Assembly: GCA_038373885.1 (NCBI GenBank)
Contig: JAWZYV010012341.1
Location: 496,001-560,000 of the forward strand
Reading direction: 5' to 3'
DNA: 64,000 nucleotides
From: Cheiracanthium punctorium
Taxonomy: Eukaryota > Arthropoda > Arachnida > Araneae > Cheiracanthiidae
The position numbers and the translations under genes are program-made. The notes beneath the pieces are model-generated. The model was not told where the DNA came from. It saw only the letters and a list, made by a program, of their open reading frames with translations, and did no database searches. The stretch's first letter is position 1, and every line of letters starts with the position of its first letter. Positions 12,132 to 23,061 of this stretch are shown here, in pieces.

Positions 12132-12721
12132 CTGGGCTAAGCAGATAATGGATGAAAAAAGGCTAGACAACAATTACGCTTTCCCTAAGAAAAGTTTTGA
12201 TAAAACTAAAGTCTCCGAAGCAAAGAAGTTGGCGTGTTATACCTGTGGGTCTGAAAAACATTTTAAAAGAGATTGCCCTAGAAACAAGGAAGTTGATAAT
12301 AAAAAGGTTAAGGTAAATCATGTTGTGGCAGAATCAAAAGATGAAACAGTGGTCGCGAGGGTAGACTTGTTAGGCGAAGTTGTCCCTAGACAGGCTATTG
12401 AAGACGAACTTTCCAGACTGGAAAGGACATCTATTAGTATAGATGGGAAATTAGTACGCGAATTAGTAGATTCGGGAACGGAAATAACGGTTGTCAAAAG
12501 GGATTTGGTTCCGGGTATTCCAGTCTAAGGAGCTTCCACAATATACTTGAAGGGTATTTTTGGTCCGGCAGTGAAGTGCCCCTTGGTCTACGTTCCGATT
12601 GGTCTTGCGATGGGTGACCTTGTAAATGTGGTACACCGACCAGTGTTATGTGCTTTAGCAGAGGTTTTGGTGGAAGATGTGTTAATTCCACCGGATGTTT
12701 TGAATTCATTGGGAGGGGCTC
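12118..12721 (+). pseudogene. pro: Nucleocapsid zinc knuckle and aspartic protease
   Basis: Continues gag in the +1 frame. A CCHC zinc knuckle (CYTCGSEKHFKRDC, spacing C-X2-C-X4-H-X4-C, 12235-12276) binds genomic RNA. The protease active site is LVDSGTEITVV, with the catalytic Asp codon at 12469. The usual DSGA/DTGA is DSGT here. A TAA at 12526-12528 interrupts the protease 19 codons after the active Asp, and the same frame continues (MKGIFGPAVKCPLVYVPIG...) to the protease C-terminal part near 12700. The protease matures Gag and Pol; this copy could not be translated through. Confidence 0.82.
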
Positions 12722-13174
12722 AGAATGGAGTAAATTCTCCGGCTGAGGACTCTCAAGGCCTGGAGGAAAATTCAGGAAATTTAGGTGAAACCGAGGTTTC
12801 ATCGGGTACTCTGTGGGAGAAAGCACAGGATGACACTGATTTGGAGGATTCTCCAAGAGAAATCACTTCGTATGGGAATGAAGTGGGGACGTTAGATGAC
12901 AAGGAAGAGGAAGTAACCGCTGAGACAGATAACGGAAGCATAACGGCTTATAGTTTTCGCTCTGATCAGGAATGTTGTGCCGATTTAGCGATGGCTTGGA
13001 GGCTAGCTAAAGAGGGCAAGGGCAATTATTATGAAGTAGATGGATTCCTATTTCATAGAGATAAAATACTAGGGGAGAGTATCGGGCAACTCGTAGTCCC
13101 AAAATGCAGAAGAAACGAAGTGTTGAAATTAGCTCATACTTCAGTATTCAGTAGTTATATGGGTTTTAAAAAGA
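12722..13174 (+). pseudogene. Acidic linker and integrase N-terminal zinc-binding region
   Basis: Same frame as the protease. An acidic, low-complexity linker (about 12722-12950) leads directly into an integrase N-terminal region (NYYEVDGFLFHRDKI, LVVPKCRRNEVLKLAH) with no RT between. The first His of the HHCC motif is present (AHTSVFSS). The second His position reads Tyr (SSYMGFKKT), a probable inactivating change. After KKT a frameshift at about 13175 occurs. Confidence 0.8.
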
Positions 13175-13302
13175 CTTGAAAGAATCAAGTATTCGTTCTT
13201 TTGGGAAGGTCTGAGGGCCAATGTCAGAAAATATTGTAGCTCATGTAAAGAAGTCAGCTCACTCAAACGGTTAAGGTTAGTGATAGGGCGCCTATTACGC
13301 CT
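13175..13302 (+). pseudogene. Integrase HHCC Cys pair in shifted frame
   Basis: Between the two open segments, codons in the third phase (from 13175) read LERIKYSFFWEGLRANVRKY followed by CSSCKE, the expected WxGL...YC-X2-C part of the integrase zinc domain (Cys codons 13235 and 13244). The frame shifts back at about 13251-13255, where QLTQTVKVSDRAPITP resumes the phase of the catalytic core. Two compensating indels therefore bracket about 80 bases. Confidence 0.78.
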
Positions 13303-14121
13303 GTGGCAAGACCTGAGTTACCATTTCAGGTAGTCAATGTGGATTTGATTGGTCCAATAGACCCGCCGAGTTCCAAAGGCCATAAGTATATTTTGACTTT
13401 GGTAGATCAACATACTAGGTGGGGCGAGGCAGTACCATTGACGAGGTTGAATGTAAAAGTAACCTGTGAAGCATTGTTGAGCATATTTTCAAGGACGGGT
13501 ATACAGAACGTTATCGCGTCGGATAACGGGACGAACTTTATAGACGAACTGACTAAAGAGTTTGAGAAAAGGATTGGAAGTAGTCCAAGATTCTCTACGC
13601 CCGGATATCCAAAATCTAATGGATTGGTGGAACGATTCAATAGAACTTTGAAAAACATGCTACATAACGTAATAAGGGAAGAAGGTAGAGGGTGGCATCT
13701 ACAGATTCCGTATGTACTCTGGGCGTACAGGGAAATTCCTCATTCGACTACGGGAGTGTCTCCATTTCAACTACTGTATGGCAAGCAGCCCCAAGGTCCG
13801 TTATCGATTTTGAAATCTACTTGGACTGGGAAGCACAATAATTTGCAATTGAACGCCACTCCCATTTCCAAATACTTGGATTTGAAAACGAAGCTTGAGA
13901 AAGCTGCGGAGCAAGCCTGGCTTGTTTCAGTAGTGCAGCAAGAAAAGTCAGCCTATTACCATAATTTAGGATCATCTGATAGAGTGTTTAAAGTCGGAGA
14001 TCAGGTGATAGTGTTAATACCCGACTCAACGAACAAATTATTTGCCAGATGGCAAGGCCCTGCAGTTATCACTGAGGAACGTAAACCACATTCCTTCTTG
14101 GTGAAAATACCAGACGGTTAA
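13303..14121 (+). CDS. int: Integrase catalytic core and C-terminal domain (fragment of pol)
   Basis: Retroviral-type integrase that joins the cDNA to host DNA. The D,D-35-E triad is intact: Asp14 (VVNVDLIGP), Asp74 (IASDNGTNF) and Glu110 (SNGLVERFNRTLK), with exactly 35 residues between Asp74 and Glu110. WAYREIPHSTTGVSPFQLLYG and a GPY/F-like segment (FARWQGPAVITEE) follow. The first residue of this segment is not a real start; it is an internal part of the polyprotein. TAA at 14119-14121 is in frame: the same phase continues as AKHIHQNKLKRYIARANSV up to an A7 run at 14239, where the RT phase takes over. Position before RT is the notable feature. Confidence 0.92.
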   Translation: MARPELPFQVVNVDLIGPIDPPSSKGHKYILTLVDQHTRWGEAVPLTRLNVKVTCEALLSIFSRTGIQNVIASDNGTNFIDELTKEFEKRIGSSPRFSTPGYPKSNGLVERFNRTLKNMLHNVIREEGRGWHLQIPYVLWAYREIPHSTTGVSPFQLLYGKQPQGPLSILKSTWTGKHNNLQLNATPISKYLDLKTKLEKAAEQAWLVSVVQQEKSAYYHNLGSSDRVFKVGDQVIVLIPDSTNKLFARWQGPAVITEERKPHSFLVKIPDG

Positions 14122-14188
14122 GCAAAACATATACACCAAAATAAGTTGAAACGATATATTGCTAGGGCAAATTCAGTAAACGTAATTT

Positions 14189-15094
14189 TTGAAGAAGAAA
14201 AGGAGTTCGGTCATGTTGAAACTCTACCAACCGCTACCAAAAAAACCTAAATTTTTTGAAATTCTTGAAAATCTTAACGTTGAACACTTAGATAGTAATC
14301 AATTAAAAGCCCTTAAAAATTTAATTGTAAAATTCAAACGCATCTTTACTAAGACTGTGCAACCAGCCCGGGTTGGCACACATAAAATTGAGCTTATTCC
14401 AAATTCCGTACGTAAAAGGCCTCATTATTATAGCGTCCCAATTGCGTTTCGGAAGGAAGTTGAACGTCAGGTCCAAGAACTTTTAGACCTAGATTTGATT
14501 GAACCGTCTAGTTCAGAAATAGCCCACCCAATAGTTTGTGTGGCAAAAAAAGACTCTACGATGAGAATGTGTATAGATTTTCGAGCGTTAAATGCAGTCA
14601 CTAAAGTCCCCATTTTTCCTGTGAAGGATATGCAGGAGTTGATCTTTATAGCCGGCGATGCCCATTGGCTGACTAGCCTTGATTTATTAAAGGGGTACTG
14701 GCAGATAAAAATGGAGGAGAATAGCAAACCGCTCACGGCATTTACCACCCACAATGCCGTTTACCAATGGAAGACCATGCCGTTTGGTCTTGATGGGGCA
14801 TCGGGGACTTTTCAGAGAGAAATGAATCGCGTTTTAAAATCACATTCAGAGTATGCGCAAGCGTATATGGATGATGTGGTAATATTTTCAAAAACCTTCG
14901 AAGACCATTTAGTTCATTCGGAGTCAGTTCTAACTGAGTTAGATCATCGCGATCTTTCAGTAAGGTTGGATAAATGTATTTTCGCGGCCAAAAAGATAAA
15001 ATACCTAGGACACGTGATAGGAGGAGGTAAGCATGCACCAGATGAAGACAAAATATTAGCGATTCGTAATTTGGCCAGACCTACCAATAAAAAA
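14189..15094 (+). CDS. RT: Reverse transcriptase of Ty3/Gypsy type (fragment of pol)
   Basis: RNA-dependent DNA polymerase domain. Numbering residues from 14189, the recognisable blocks are CVAKKDSTMRMCIDFRALN (117-135), LDLLKGYWQI with catalytic Asp165 (164-173), MPFGLDGASGTFQREMN (197-213) and the YMDDVVIFS box (226-234) with both catalytic Asps; then KCIFAAKKIKYLGHVI in the thumb/connection. All catalytic residues are kept. The upstream join to integrase falls in an A7 run (14239-14245) and the downstream join to RNase H in an A7 run (15089-15095), both +1 shifts. Past 15095 this frame (to 15196) is out of phase and meaningless. There is no real initiator; RT would be released from Gag-Pol by protease. 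Confidence 0.93.
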
Positions 15095-15095
15095 A

Positions 15096-15671
15096 GAGGT
15101 CCGTTCAGTACTTGGATTGATGGGCTTTTACCGGACCTATATACAAAATTATGCCGAAATATCAAGTCCACTTTCAGATCTTACCAAGAAAAATAAACCA
15201 AATATTGTTTCTTGGGGAGAAAACGAAGAAAATTCTTTTAATAAATTAAAAGATTTGCTTTGTCAAGTGACAGGATTAGCTACTCCCGATGTCAACCTGC
15301 CTTTTCAGGTGCACTGTGATGCATCAGACATAGGAGTAGGGTGTTGTTTAACTCAACAAGATGCCGATGGATCATATAAGCCAATAGCATTTGCCTTCCA
15401 AAAATTCACGGCCACCCAAAAGAACTGGGCAAGCATCGAGAAAGAGGCCTGGGCTGTGCTATTTGGTATGAACAAATTCGACATGTGGATTTGCGGTGCT
15501 CGAATAGAGATAATATCGGATCATAATCCATTAAAGTTTCTGAACCAGACCACTCCAAAAAGTCAAAAGCTAACCCGTTGGGCTCTAGCTTTACAAAGAT
15601 GGAACTATTTCATCACACACCGACCTGGTGTACAACACCCAGCTGCAGATGCATTATCACGATTAATGTGA
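15096..15671 (+). CDS. RH: RT connection and RNase H domain, end of pol
   Basis: After the +1 shift at 15089-15095 the frame gives the conserved connection EVRSVLGLMGFYRTYIQNYA. RNase H follows: FQVHCDASDIGVGCCL (first catalytic Asp), WASIEKEAWAVLFGMNKF (Glu), EIISDHNPLKFL (Asp) and PAADALSRL (last Asp). It removes the RNA strand of the RNA-DNA hybrid. The domain is complete and ends at TGA 15669-15671, so pol ends with RNase H rather than integrase. About 220 bases of 3' untranslated sequence separate it from the LTR, with no further domain. Confidence 0.92.
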   Translation, partial: EVRSVLGLMGFYRTYIQNYAEISSPLSDLTKKNKPNIVSWGENEENSFNKLKDLLCQVTGLATPDVNLPFQVHCDASDIGVGCCLTQQDADGSYKPIAFAFQKFTATQKNWASIEKEAWAVLFGMNKFDMWICGARIEIISDHNPLKFLNQTTPKSQKLTRWALALQRWNYFITHRPGVQHPAADALSRLM

Positions 15672-15881
15672 CTGTTACGTGTCTACTTTGTGTTCTTCTT
15701 ATGATTAGTATAATGTTTATATTTTGTATTCTTTTTATAATTGGTACAATGTTGTGTAATTTTCATACGTTGGCATCTTATAGTGTATTTGGTAATTTAG
15801 TTTGAAGTTTATTAATTGAATATGCAATGTGTTCCTATTATGCTTAGATAAAATCAGCCACTAAGGGCTAATATTATACTT
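15672..15881 (+). other. 3' untranslated region of the LTR retrotransposon
   Basis: T-rich stretch between the pol stop and the purine tract. A short frame through it (to 15805) is out of phase with pol and not credible. No env gene. Confidence 0.6.
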
Positions 15882-15891
15882 AGGTGGGGCG
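15882..15891 (+). other. Polypurine tract
   Basis: AGGTGGGGCG directly upstream of the 3' LTR. It is short and interrupted by T and C, but in the expected position for plus-strand priming. Confidence 0.65.
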
Positions 15892-16192
15892 TGTTAGGTT
15901 CGCCAATCGTGGTTACCTTGCCCCTGAACTACGGGTGGCAACCCCGTATTTGTTTTAGCGACTATCAGCTCCGCTCGAGGAGAGGGAGAGAAGAGAGGTC
16001 CGAAAAAGGAGCTCAAGCTGGCGGTTCATGCCAGGGAGCTGAAAAAGAAATGTTGCAGTTTAATATTTTATAGTGTAAAAAGTGTTTTGTGTCCCTTTAA
16101 CAATGTGTCAATAAAAATATATTGGGACTAAAAATTGTCTGCTTCGTTAATCACCCCGTCTCCGAACATGGAAAAGAACCCGAATTGTAACA
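15892..16192 (+). repeat. 3' LTR
   Basis: Direct copy of 9970-10269, one base longer because an A3 run is A4 here (near 16171). It starts immediately after a purine tract and ends CA directly before the TACTT target duplication. AATAAA at 16110-16115 would serve as the element's polyadenylation signal. Confidence 0.96.
16110..16115 (+). terminator. Polyadenylation signal in 3' LTR
   Basis: AATAAA at the position equivalent to 10188-10193; it would direct 3' end formation of the genomic RNA of the retrotransposon. Confidence 0.65.
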
Positions 16193-16197
16193 TACTT
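16193..16197. repeat. Target-site duplication, right copy
   Basis: TACTT directly after the CA of the 3' LTR, matching 9965-9969 exactly. Confidence 0.93.
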
Positions 16198-16204
16198 TAT
16201 ACTA

Positions 16205-16405
16205 TATAAAGCTAAAAATTGGCTTAACAGACCCTACGCGGGCCAAGGACCTGCACTACCCAGCCACGCCATCGCGTCCATGGCTCTATGGTGTGGAAGC
16301 ATACGCATTGGTCAGGTGGTTAGCCTGACGCGAAGTCCCCTGTGTTTAACTGCCATAAAAACGTGGTGCTCATTTTATTGTCCCACTCAAGGGATCAAAA
16401 GATTT
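16205..16405 (-). mobile_element. tRNA-derived SINE-like element, family A, copy 2
   Basis: Lies 8 bases beyond the right target duplication of the LTR element. On the minus strand: a B-box remnant TTTGATCCCTTGAGTGGGAC, then GCGTCAGGCTAACCACC, and an end GGCCCGCGTAGGGTCTGTTA. It is related to 7999-8220. The LTR element inserted beside, not into, this SINE. Confidence 0.6.
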
Positions 16406-19400
16406 GCCACGACCGGGAATACTATAAATATATTTAAATTATACTAGAAAAATTGTAAAATACCTTCATCCAATTTACTTCTTCCGATGTACTAAAACGT
16501 TAAATTTTTGGAAAAATAATTTTTAAGCATATTAATTTGAAAAAAAGATTTAAAAAATTGAGTTATATTTTACTGAGTAAAAAATATAGACGGACAGTGA
16601 AAAATTACTTTAATTATTATTAATTTTGTTTGAATAACAGTATTTATTTAACTACAAGTGCTTCCATTTTTCTACTTTTCACAGTATATCACGATTTCAC
16701 ATTTATTTGAATACAAAGGTAAACTGTTTCACAGTATCGACTTTTTCTAATAAAAAAATTGTTGGCTTCTGTCTCTCTGTATATTTCAACCTGATTGTAT
16801 TTCAGTGAGTAAAAAAAAAAAAAAAAAAAAAAAAATTGTAAAGGTGATCAACAGAAAATCTCAAGTTAAATTCTGTATATATCTGTGAAAAAGCAATATT
16901 TTTCGACATTTTTTCGATTATTAAATAACATGCATTTAGATGGAGGTGGAGCTCAAAAATCCGCTATTGTTTTATGTGTTTCCTGCACAGATATGAATGA
17001 ATTGCCTTGTATTGCTAAATTATTTATACGGCGCAAAATTTGGTCGTGCAAACTTTTTAATAGACCACACTGGAATGTAACAAACGACTACGAACTACTT
17101 GTAATTAACATTTCATCAATAAGTGTTTAAGATATGCCGGTTAATTCAAATAGAATACTTCTCAGCAATGAACAGAAATAGTTATGAGATATGCGACAAA
17201 TAATATTTCGTTTAAGCATGTCATTATGACCTAGCCTTATTAAAAGCAGGTCTATTTCCTCTCTCAAGGCCACCAACAACTTTTTGTTTGCAAAGTCTGC
17301 TGCGAAAAAATATGAAACTTTCTGTGGTCACTTTTGAAATGAAACCACCACCCCCCCCCCATTACAGAAATAGGGTAGTATATTTAATGATTTTTTTAGA
17401 TGTTTTGGTAGATTCTGCTATTCGGTGAAATAACATATTCGTATCCTGGACAACTTCGCTCAAAAGTAACAATTATAATCAAAGTGTAAAAATATTACTA
17501 AATACACGCTTCAAAGAAAAGTATTATTTTGAACTTATGACGGAAAAACAAGCTGGATGTTTTGAGATTCATCTCTTTTTGTGAATGCGTCATATGAAGT
17601 AATTGAGGTCATAAAAATTTTGATACACGCAAAAAATTTCATATAATCCTTGTCTCACCCAGACAGAAGAGAGATGCATTCACTTTGCAATTAAATTTCG
17701 AGCTTCCATATGTGGAAAAGAAATGAGACACGATTTTAAAATAAACTAGTTTAAAATTAAGATGTCACATGAAACATTTTAATACCAAGGAATATTATAA
17801 TCTTTAAAACATTATAACTCTTGAATAGAACTGAATTAAATAATTTTTGGTGATTTATTCATTTGATTTTTACATTCATACCTCATTTTTTTAAAATTAG
17901 AATTGATTATATTTAATTACCAGAATACTCTAAAAATTACGAAGATATATTCCACATTAATTTATAATCCCTAGTAGCACAGAAAGTTCAAAAGACTTCA
18001 AAAGGTGTTCAAAAGACATCTTTTGATTTGAAAAGACAAATTTTCCTACCCAATGTCAAATGGAATTTCTTAGAGAACAAAAAAAACCTATATTTTTTTA
18101 TCCATACACAAGCGTGTGTGTTTGTACGTGTCGCACCAATATTCAAGAATTTTAAAACATTTTTTAGTGTATTAGTCAGTCATTAAATAAAGGAAAAAAA
18201 TGGTTATGTCTTTAAATGCAATACATTTTGTAGAATAAAAAGTATTAATAAAATTATCTCTCTTTGTTTTGAAAAATTCCATATACCTATTAAATTACAG
18301 AAACAATATGTATATGCATGAAAATTCCCAATACGCCAAAATCTACATCACAATTAATGAAAAATCTATAAGACGATGTTCTACATATGTTTATGTTAAT
18401 AGTATGAAATTAAAACATAGCGTATCCAAAATCGATTCAGTGTTGGTGTCTACATAATTATACGTGTTCCCTGTAATGCAAGCAGGAGTAGAGATACATT
18501 AAGCTTACAAAAAAAAAAAAAAAAAACATTTCTCTAATTTATACAACTAGCAGAATCTCTAAAGTAAAACCTTAAACGTATCATTAGGGTAAAAAGATCA
18601 CGCTGACGTACAAGTTGAAGCACCAAATGTGTAATCGAACGTTTTCACCCTGAGTTATTATCGAAAACTACACGTCATGTTTTAGTTGCTATGGAAAAAC
18701 ACGCAAAGCTTTTGCGTGAGATCTTTGATTATGCCTCGCCTCTCAGTTTGTTCAATAACTATTCTAGTTTAATAACCAACGACCATATGTTTACGAAGCC
18801 ACCAAACTATGCCGCCAAATGATTAAAAAAACTTTCCATTTGATGAAGAGAACATTGTTCTTCGGTTTTTAACAACATTACAGAAGATAATGAATTCGAT
18901 TCGACTGTTCTGTGAGATACTATCCATCAACGTAGTTATTCATATACCTTTTACACACACGCATAACATTTTTGGATTTTTTTTTAAATTACAGAAAGAC
19001 AGACCACATATTATGCAAATGACAAGAAGTAGAGTAGCGATGATATGTTTGTTTAAAAATGAACTTTTGCTTGAGATTCATTTTATGCTGTTTGACTTAG
19101 AAATAATGTTGACTTTCAGAGATTTTTGAAATTTAATGCCGTTTAGATGTATGGGGTATAGTATAATATTTTAAGAAGATTACACATTTCAAAGGCAGCA
19201 TTATCAATATTTTTGCACATTTTTACGATTCGAATATTTAAAATTTTTAGCAATGTTTTCTTATTTGTCAGTGCCATTCTTCAGTTCAATCGAATAAAAA
19301 TGAACTTTTCATATTAAGCTTCTGAATATTAATCTCGTTACACATAAGGATTACAGCAAACATTTTACGTTTTAAACTAAAATATTTTCTCATTTGAAGT

Positions 19401-20845
19401 CTAATAAGTATCCATTATGTGCAAAAGATCTTTTTTATACATTTATATAGGAAAAACCCAATTGAGCAGATTAGCACTACAGTTTGTGTCCTTTTTTAAT
19501 GTTAATGTTTATGACTGTACGGTCACTATTAAATAGTATATTTTTTATCATAAGCATAATTTAAGAATGTGAGAAATAAATATCATTAGAAACTTTCAAG
19601 ACTGCGGATAAAACAAGCTCTGAAATATAATTAGAAAATGAAAGCGCTTGACCATAAAGACTGAAACTTTTCAGAAATTCTTGAGAATTTTCATGAGACT
19701 AATTTTACACTTACTTCAATTTGTTGTACAAATTAGCCAATTACGACACAAAAGAGATTAAGAAAAGTTCTTATTTATGTTCCTTGATCTTGACAACTTC
19801 TCACAAAAGAAAGGATTACAAATAATAGCTTCAGATGCGTGTGATTGAGGTTCCCAAGTGTATTTTCTAAGCAGAAAACTAAATTTCCGTAAGTGGCTTA
19901 GACACTTTGCATTAAAGTGAACCGTATTTGGGCTTCAGTTTTTCTTGATACAATCCCTTTTTTTCCTTCAATCGATATTTAAAACTTTTTATAGAATACA
20001 GTAATTTGTCCTCTAGGCAATGTGATGTGAATATATGTGCCACACACATATTTCGAAACGTATTTCAAGAAATATATATTTGTGTCTCTATATAACAGTA
20101 TTTCCATACCATTGAGTATAGAGAGAGGTGCAGGATGTTTTCAGGTTAGTTTTGCTTTATTATAATTATGGATGTTGGAATTATGTGTGTTAAAAGTGTG
20201 CTTCATGGTGAATTATATAAAACTGTTATGTGGCAACGTATATGTGTTACAATGATATATTCTTCAGCATGTACGAAGATCAAAATTTAATTGAATATTG
20301 TGACAGGTGAAATAATTCATAACAGGTGAAAAGTTTTATTAGAGTATAAATTTATCCCCATACCCATTTAGTGATTTGCATTCTAAAGTAAAATTGCATT
20401 AACGCATTATGATGATAATTTCTTAAATTATGGACAATTTAACAGAAATTATTTAATGTTTTATGATATGTTTAAGACGTGCATCATGAATATAGCTGAA
20501 TTAAATGCGCAACAAGCAGAGATTGGAAATTTGAAAAAAAAAAAAATCTGCGTCACAGCAAAATAAATAATAGCAGCTTGCTTATAATCAGAATAGAAGT
20601 TTGACCTACTAAATTAATCCTCATATCGAAACATATGCGTGCTAGAAGGCGTTTCTTTGAAACAAAACTTATATGGATGCCATGGATTTAATGTAAAGTA
20701 AATATAATTATTCAGGAATACATATTGTCAATAACTGCATTTCTTTCATAGCACGATCCATCGATGTTGTTTTTATCTTCAAAAAATATGTAAAACACTT
20801 GAAATTTAGTATTATCTTAAATCGTAATACATATAAATATACTAT
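16406..20845. other. Unassigned AT-rich sequence
   Basis: A25 at 16811-16835, a C-rich run at about 17346-17359 and A18 at 18509-18526. Several short frames (16885, 18269, 18890) show no domain. No gene recognised. Confidence 0.45.
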
Positions 20846-21820
20846 ATAGGGGGTGCGTAGAAAAGTCTCTTTAACCTGAAAATAATTGCGAACGAGAAGA
20901 GCGACAGCTATTCAAGTGAGGTAACGGTGCAATAAAGCGACTACACCTGACCTAATGCAAACGACAGCAGCACCCCTAGTGGCGAAATTTGGAAGATAGG
21001 CATTGCAAATTGGTGTCCAAATCGATTCACTCCATATTATGTGAACGTTTGAAAGAGATAGCCATAGGTATGAATAAATATGCACAATTTATTGAATAAA
21101 ATGCGTACTTACGACAGTACAGTTTGATAACATCTCCCACACAAACAAACCAGCAAAGGCAAACTGTTACACAGTGATAACAAGTTATTGATGATTATGT
21201 TCGAAAAGTTTACCATTGCTCATGATGCTTCACTGTATTCGAGTAGTTATGTATGCATATTTCTCAGCATGGTATGTGTCACACTATTGCAAGCATCTGT
21301 AATACGACGACGTAGATCCAGCCGACTTGTATGCGGTGTTGCATAAACCTGAGCTTTTATTTAAGCCCGCAGGAAGAAATCCAACATAGTGGCGTCCAGC
21401 CATCGTGGAGGTCAGTACTACTCTAGACTACCACCGTACCCAATTTGTTACCAATAGAACATCGCAATCTGCAACTGAGCACTGCTACATTTCCGAAATG
21501 TGATGATGCATAGTAAAATCGTCGCTCACCGATCTCGGGCATTTTGGGGTATACAGGCGATACTTTATCTTATCCGTGCGATCGAAATGTCGTTCGTACT
21601 AATTAATTGAAGCTCTAAAACATTCTGATTGGAAATTATGTTCTATTTTCCTTTTCGATTTGCAAAGCCTATCTTCCAAATTTTGACACTATGGGCGCTG
21701 CTGTTGCTTGCATTAGGTCGGGCCTAGTCGCTTTACTATAGCGTTAGCTCATTTGCATAGCTGTAGTTCTTTCCCGTTCGCAAGTATTTTCAGGTTAAAG
21801 TTACTTTCCTATGTACCCTG
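20846..21820. mobile_element. DNA transposon with about 165-bp TIRs and decayed transposase
   Basis: The left arm (20846-21010) and right arm (21659-21820) are inverted repeats. Shared blocks include TTTAACCTGAAAATA, TTGCGAACG, AAAGCGACTA, GACCTAATGCAA and AATTTGGAAGATAGGC. The right tip reads ACAGGGTACATAGG on the inverted strand; the left is GGGGGTGCGTAG. The interior carries the relic described at 21248-21440. Tip type and transposase remnant suggest the mariner-like DDE group common in arthropods. Confidence 0.82.
21248..21440 (-). pseudogene. Transposase C-terminal relic
   Basis: On the minus strand one phase reads PPRWLDATMLDFFLRA, stop, IKAQVYATPHTSRLDL, RRRITDACNSVTHTMLRNMH, stop. 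This corresponds to the W-x-x-RSPDL-x-P-x-DFFLWG block and following region of mariner-like transposases, i.e. around the last catalytic residue. One internal stop and many substitutions; the N-terminal two thirds are not readable. Compare the same motif, better kept, at 48753-48803. Confidence 0.65.
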
Positions 21821-22426
21821 TTTATACGGTAATTCGGAGACGATGCCAGTTGGGGAAAGGCGGAAGTTTGCTGCTGTATTTTTTGTGTCAACAATTAGCC
21901 AATACTGACCCTCGTGTGAAGCCTAATTCATCGCCTTTAATTGTCATTATTTTGGAACTCGTGGTAATTGAACCAGGTGAATGAGCCCCTAATAATATTC
22001 CATTGATCATATTTAAAGTTAAAAAATGGATATTTCTATTATATAAGATATTAGCGATATAAGTGAGTCAGACATTCTAAAACACACACAAAGCAAGTAG
22101 AAGCGGACATAACCATGCAGAAATAAGAAAATTAAGCGTGTGTGGCATCTTCACCCTATACTTTGGGGGAAACGAAACACGGTTTAGAAATAAATTAAAT
22201 GATATTTAAATTACATTTTTCATTTTTATATTGTGAATTATAGTGTGGCATATAAATGAAACCATTATTTATAAATACAATACTATAATAATTATCATTT
22301 TATATTGTGTTAATTAACAAAATATTTAACATTGTAATGTATTACATTACATTGTCTATATGTATAAGACAGGTTTAAATATCTGCTTGTGCAATTATTT
22401 TAAATATTAAGAGTTTTAAACAAATA
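21821..22426. other. Unassigned
   Basis: Nothing recognised. Confidence 0.4.
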
Positions 22427-23061
22427 TAATTCTCTTTACCATGCACGTCCTCCAACCAAAACGCGAATTCGGTAGACGGCTCTCGTGAAAGCTTGCTATA
22501 ACACAAACACACAAAAAATTATTATCATATTGATTATTTCTCGAAACTACTAAATTAAAACGGATCGATCTTCTTGTTCAGAATCCAATTCAATTCAATA
22601 CATTAATTAAACTATTGGTCAAATTTAAATTTGTGCTGGAGGTAAATGATGGTTTTACACTAAACAAACCTCAGCTTAACTATTACACTAAATAAAACTC
22701 AATTGCGATTGGATTCAGTACATCAACTGCAAGAAATTGTTGTGTAATTCTCTTTACCATGCACGTCCTCCAACCAAGACGCGAATTCGGTAGACGGCTC
22801 TCGTGAAAGCTTGCTATAACACAAACACACAAAAAATTATTATCATATTGATTATTTCTCGAAACTACTAAATTAAAACGGATCGATCTTCTTGTTCAGA
22901 ATCCAATTCAATTCAATATATTAATTAAACTATTGGTCAAATTTAAATTTGTGCTGGAGGTAAATGATGGTTTTACACTAAACAAACCTCAGCTTAACTA
23001 TTACACTAAATAAAACTCAATTGCGATTGGATTCAGTACATCAACTGCAAGAAATTGTTGT
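22427..23061 (+). repeat. Near-perfect tandem duplication, 318-bp unit
   Basis: 22427-22743 and 22745-23061 are direct copies differing at only two positions I can find (CCAACCAAAACGC/CCAACCAAGACGC and CAATACATT/CAATATATT), about 0.6%. The unit starts TAATTCTCTTTACCATGCACG and ends AAGAAATTGTTGT. No coding content or transposon ends recognised. Very recent, or an assembly artefact. Confidence 0.95.

Larger units (their letters stand above)
9970..16192 (+). mobile_element. Ty3/Gypsy LTR retrotransposon, complete but inactivated, with integrase upstream of RT
   Basis: A full-length 6.2-kb element bounded by 300/301-bp direct LTRs starting TG and ending CA, flanked by a perfect 5-bp duplication (TACTT). 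Internal order on the plus strand: tRNA-Leu primer site, leader, gag, CCHC nucleocapsid, aspartic protease, integrase, reverse transcriptase, RNase H, purine tract. RT and RNase H are of Gypsy type (YMDD box, CDASD...SDHNPL). In ordinary Gypsy elements integrase is last; here it lies between protease and RT, as in copia and in Gmr1-like Gypsy elements. The frame is broken by three in-frame stops (11481, 12526, 14119) and about five frameshifts (A runs at 12109, 14239 and 15089; two near 13175-13255), so this copy is dead or its sequence contains errors. There is no env-like ORF or chromodomain. Confidence 0.95.
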
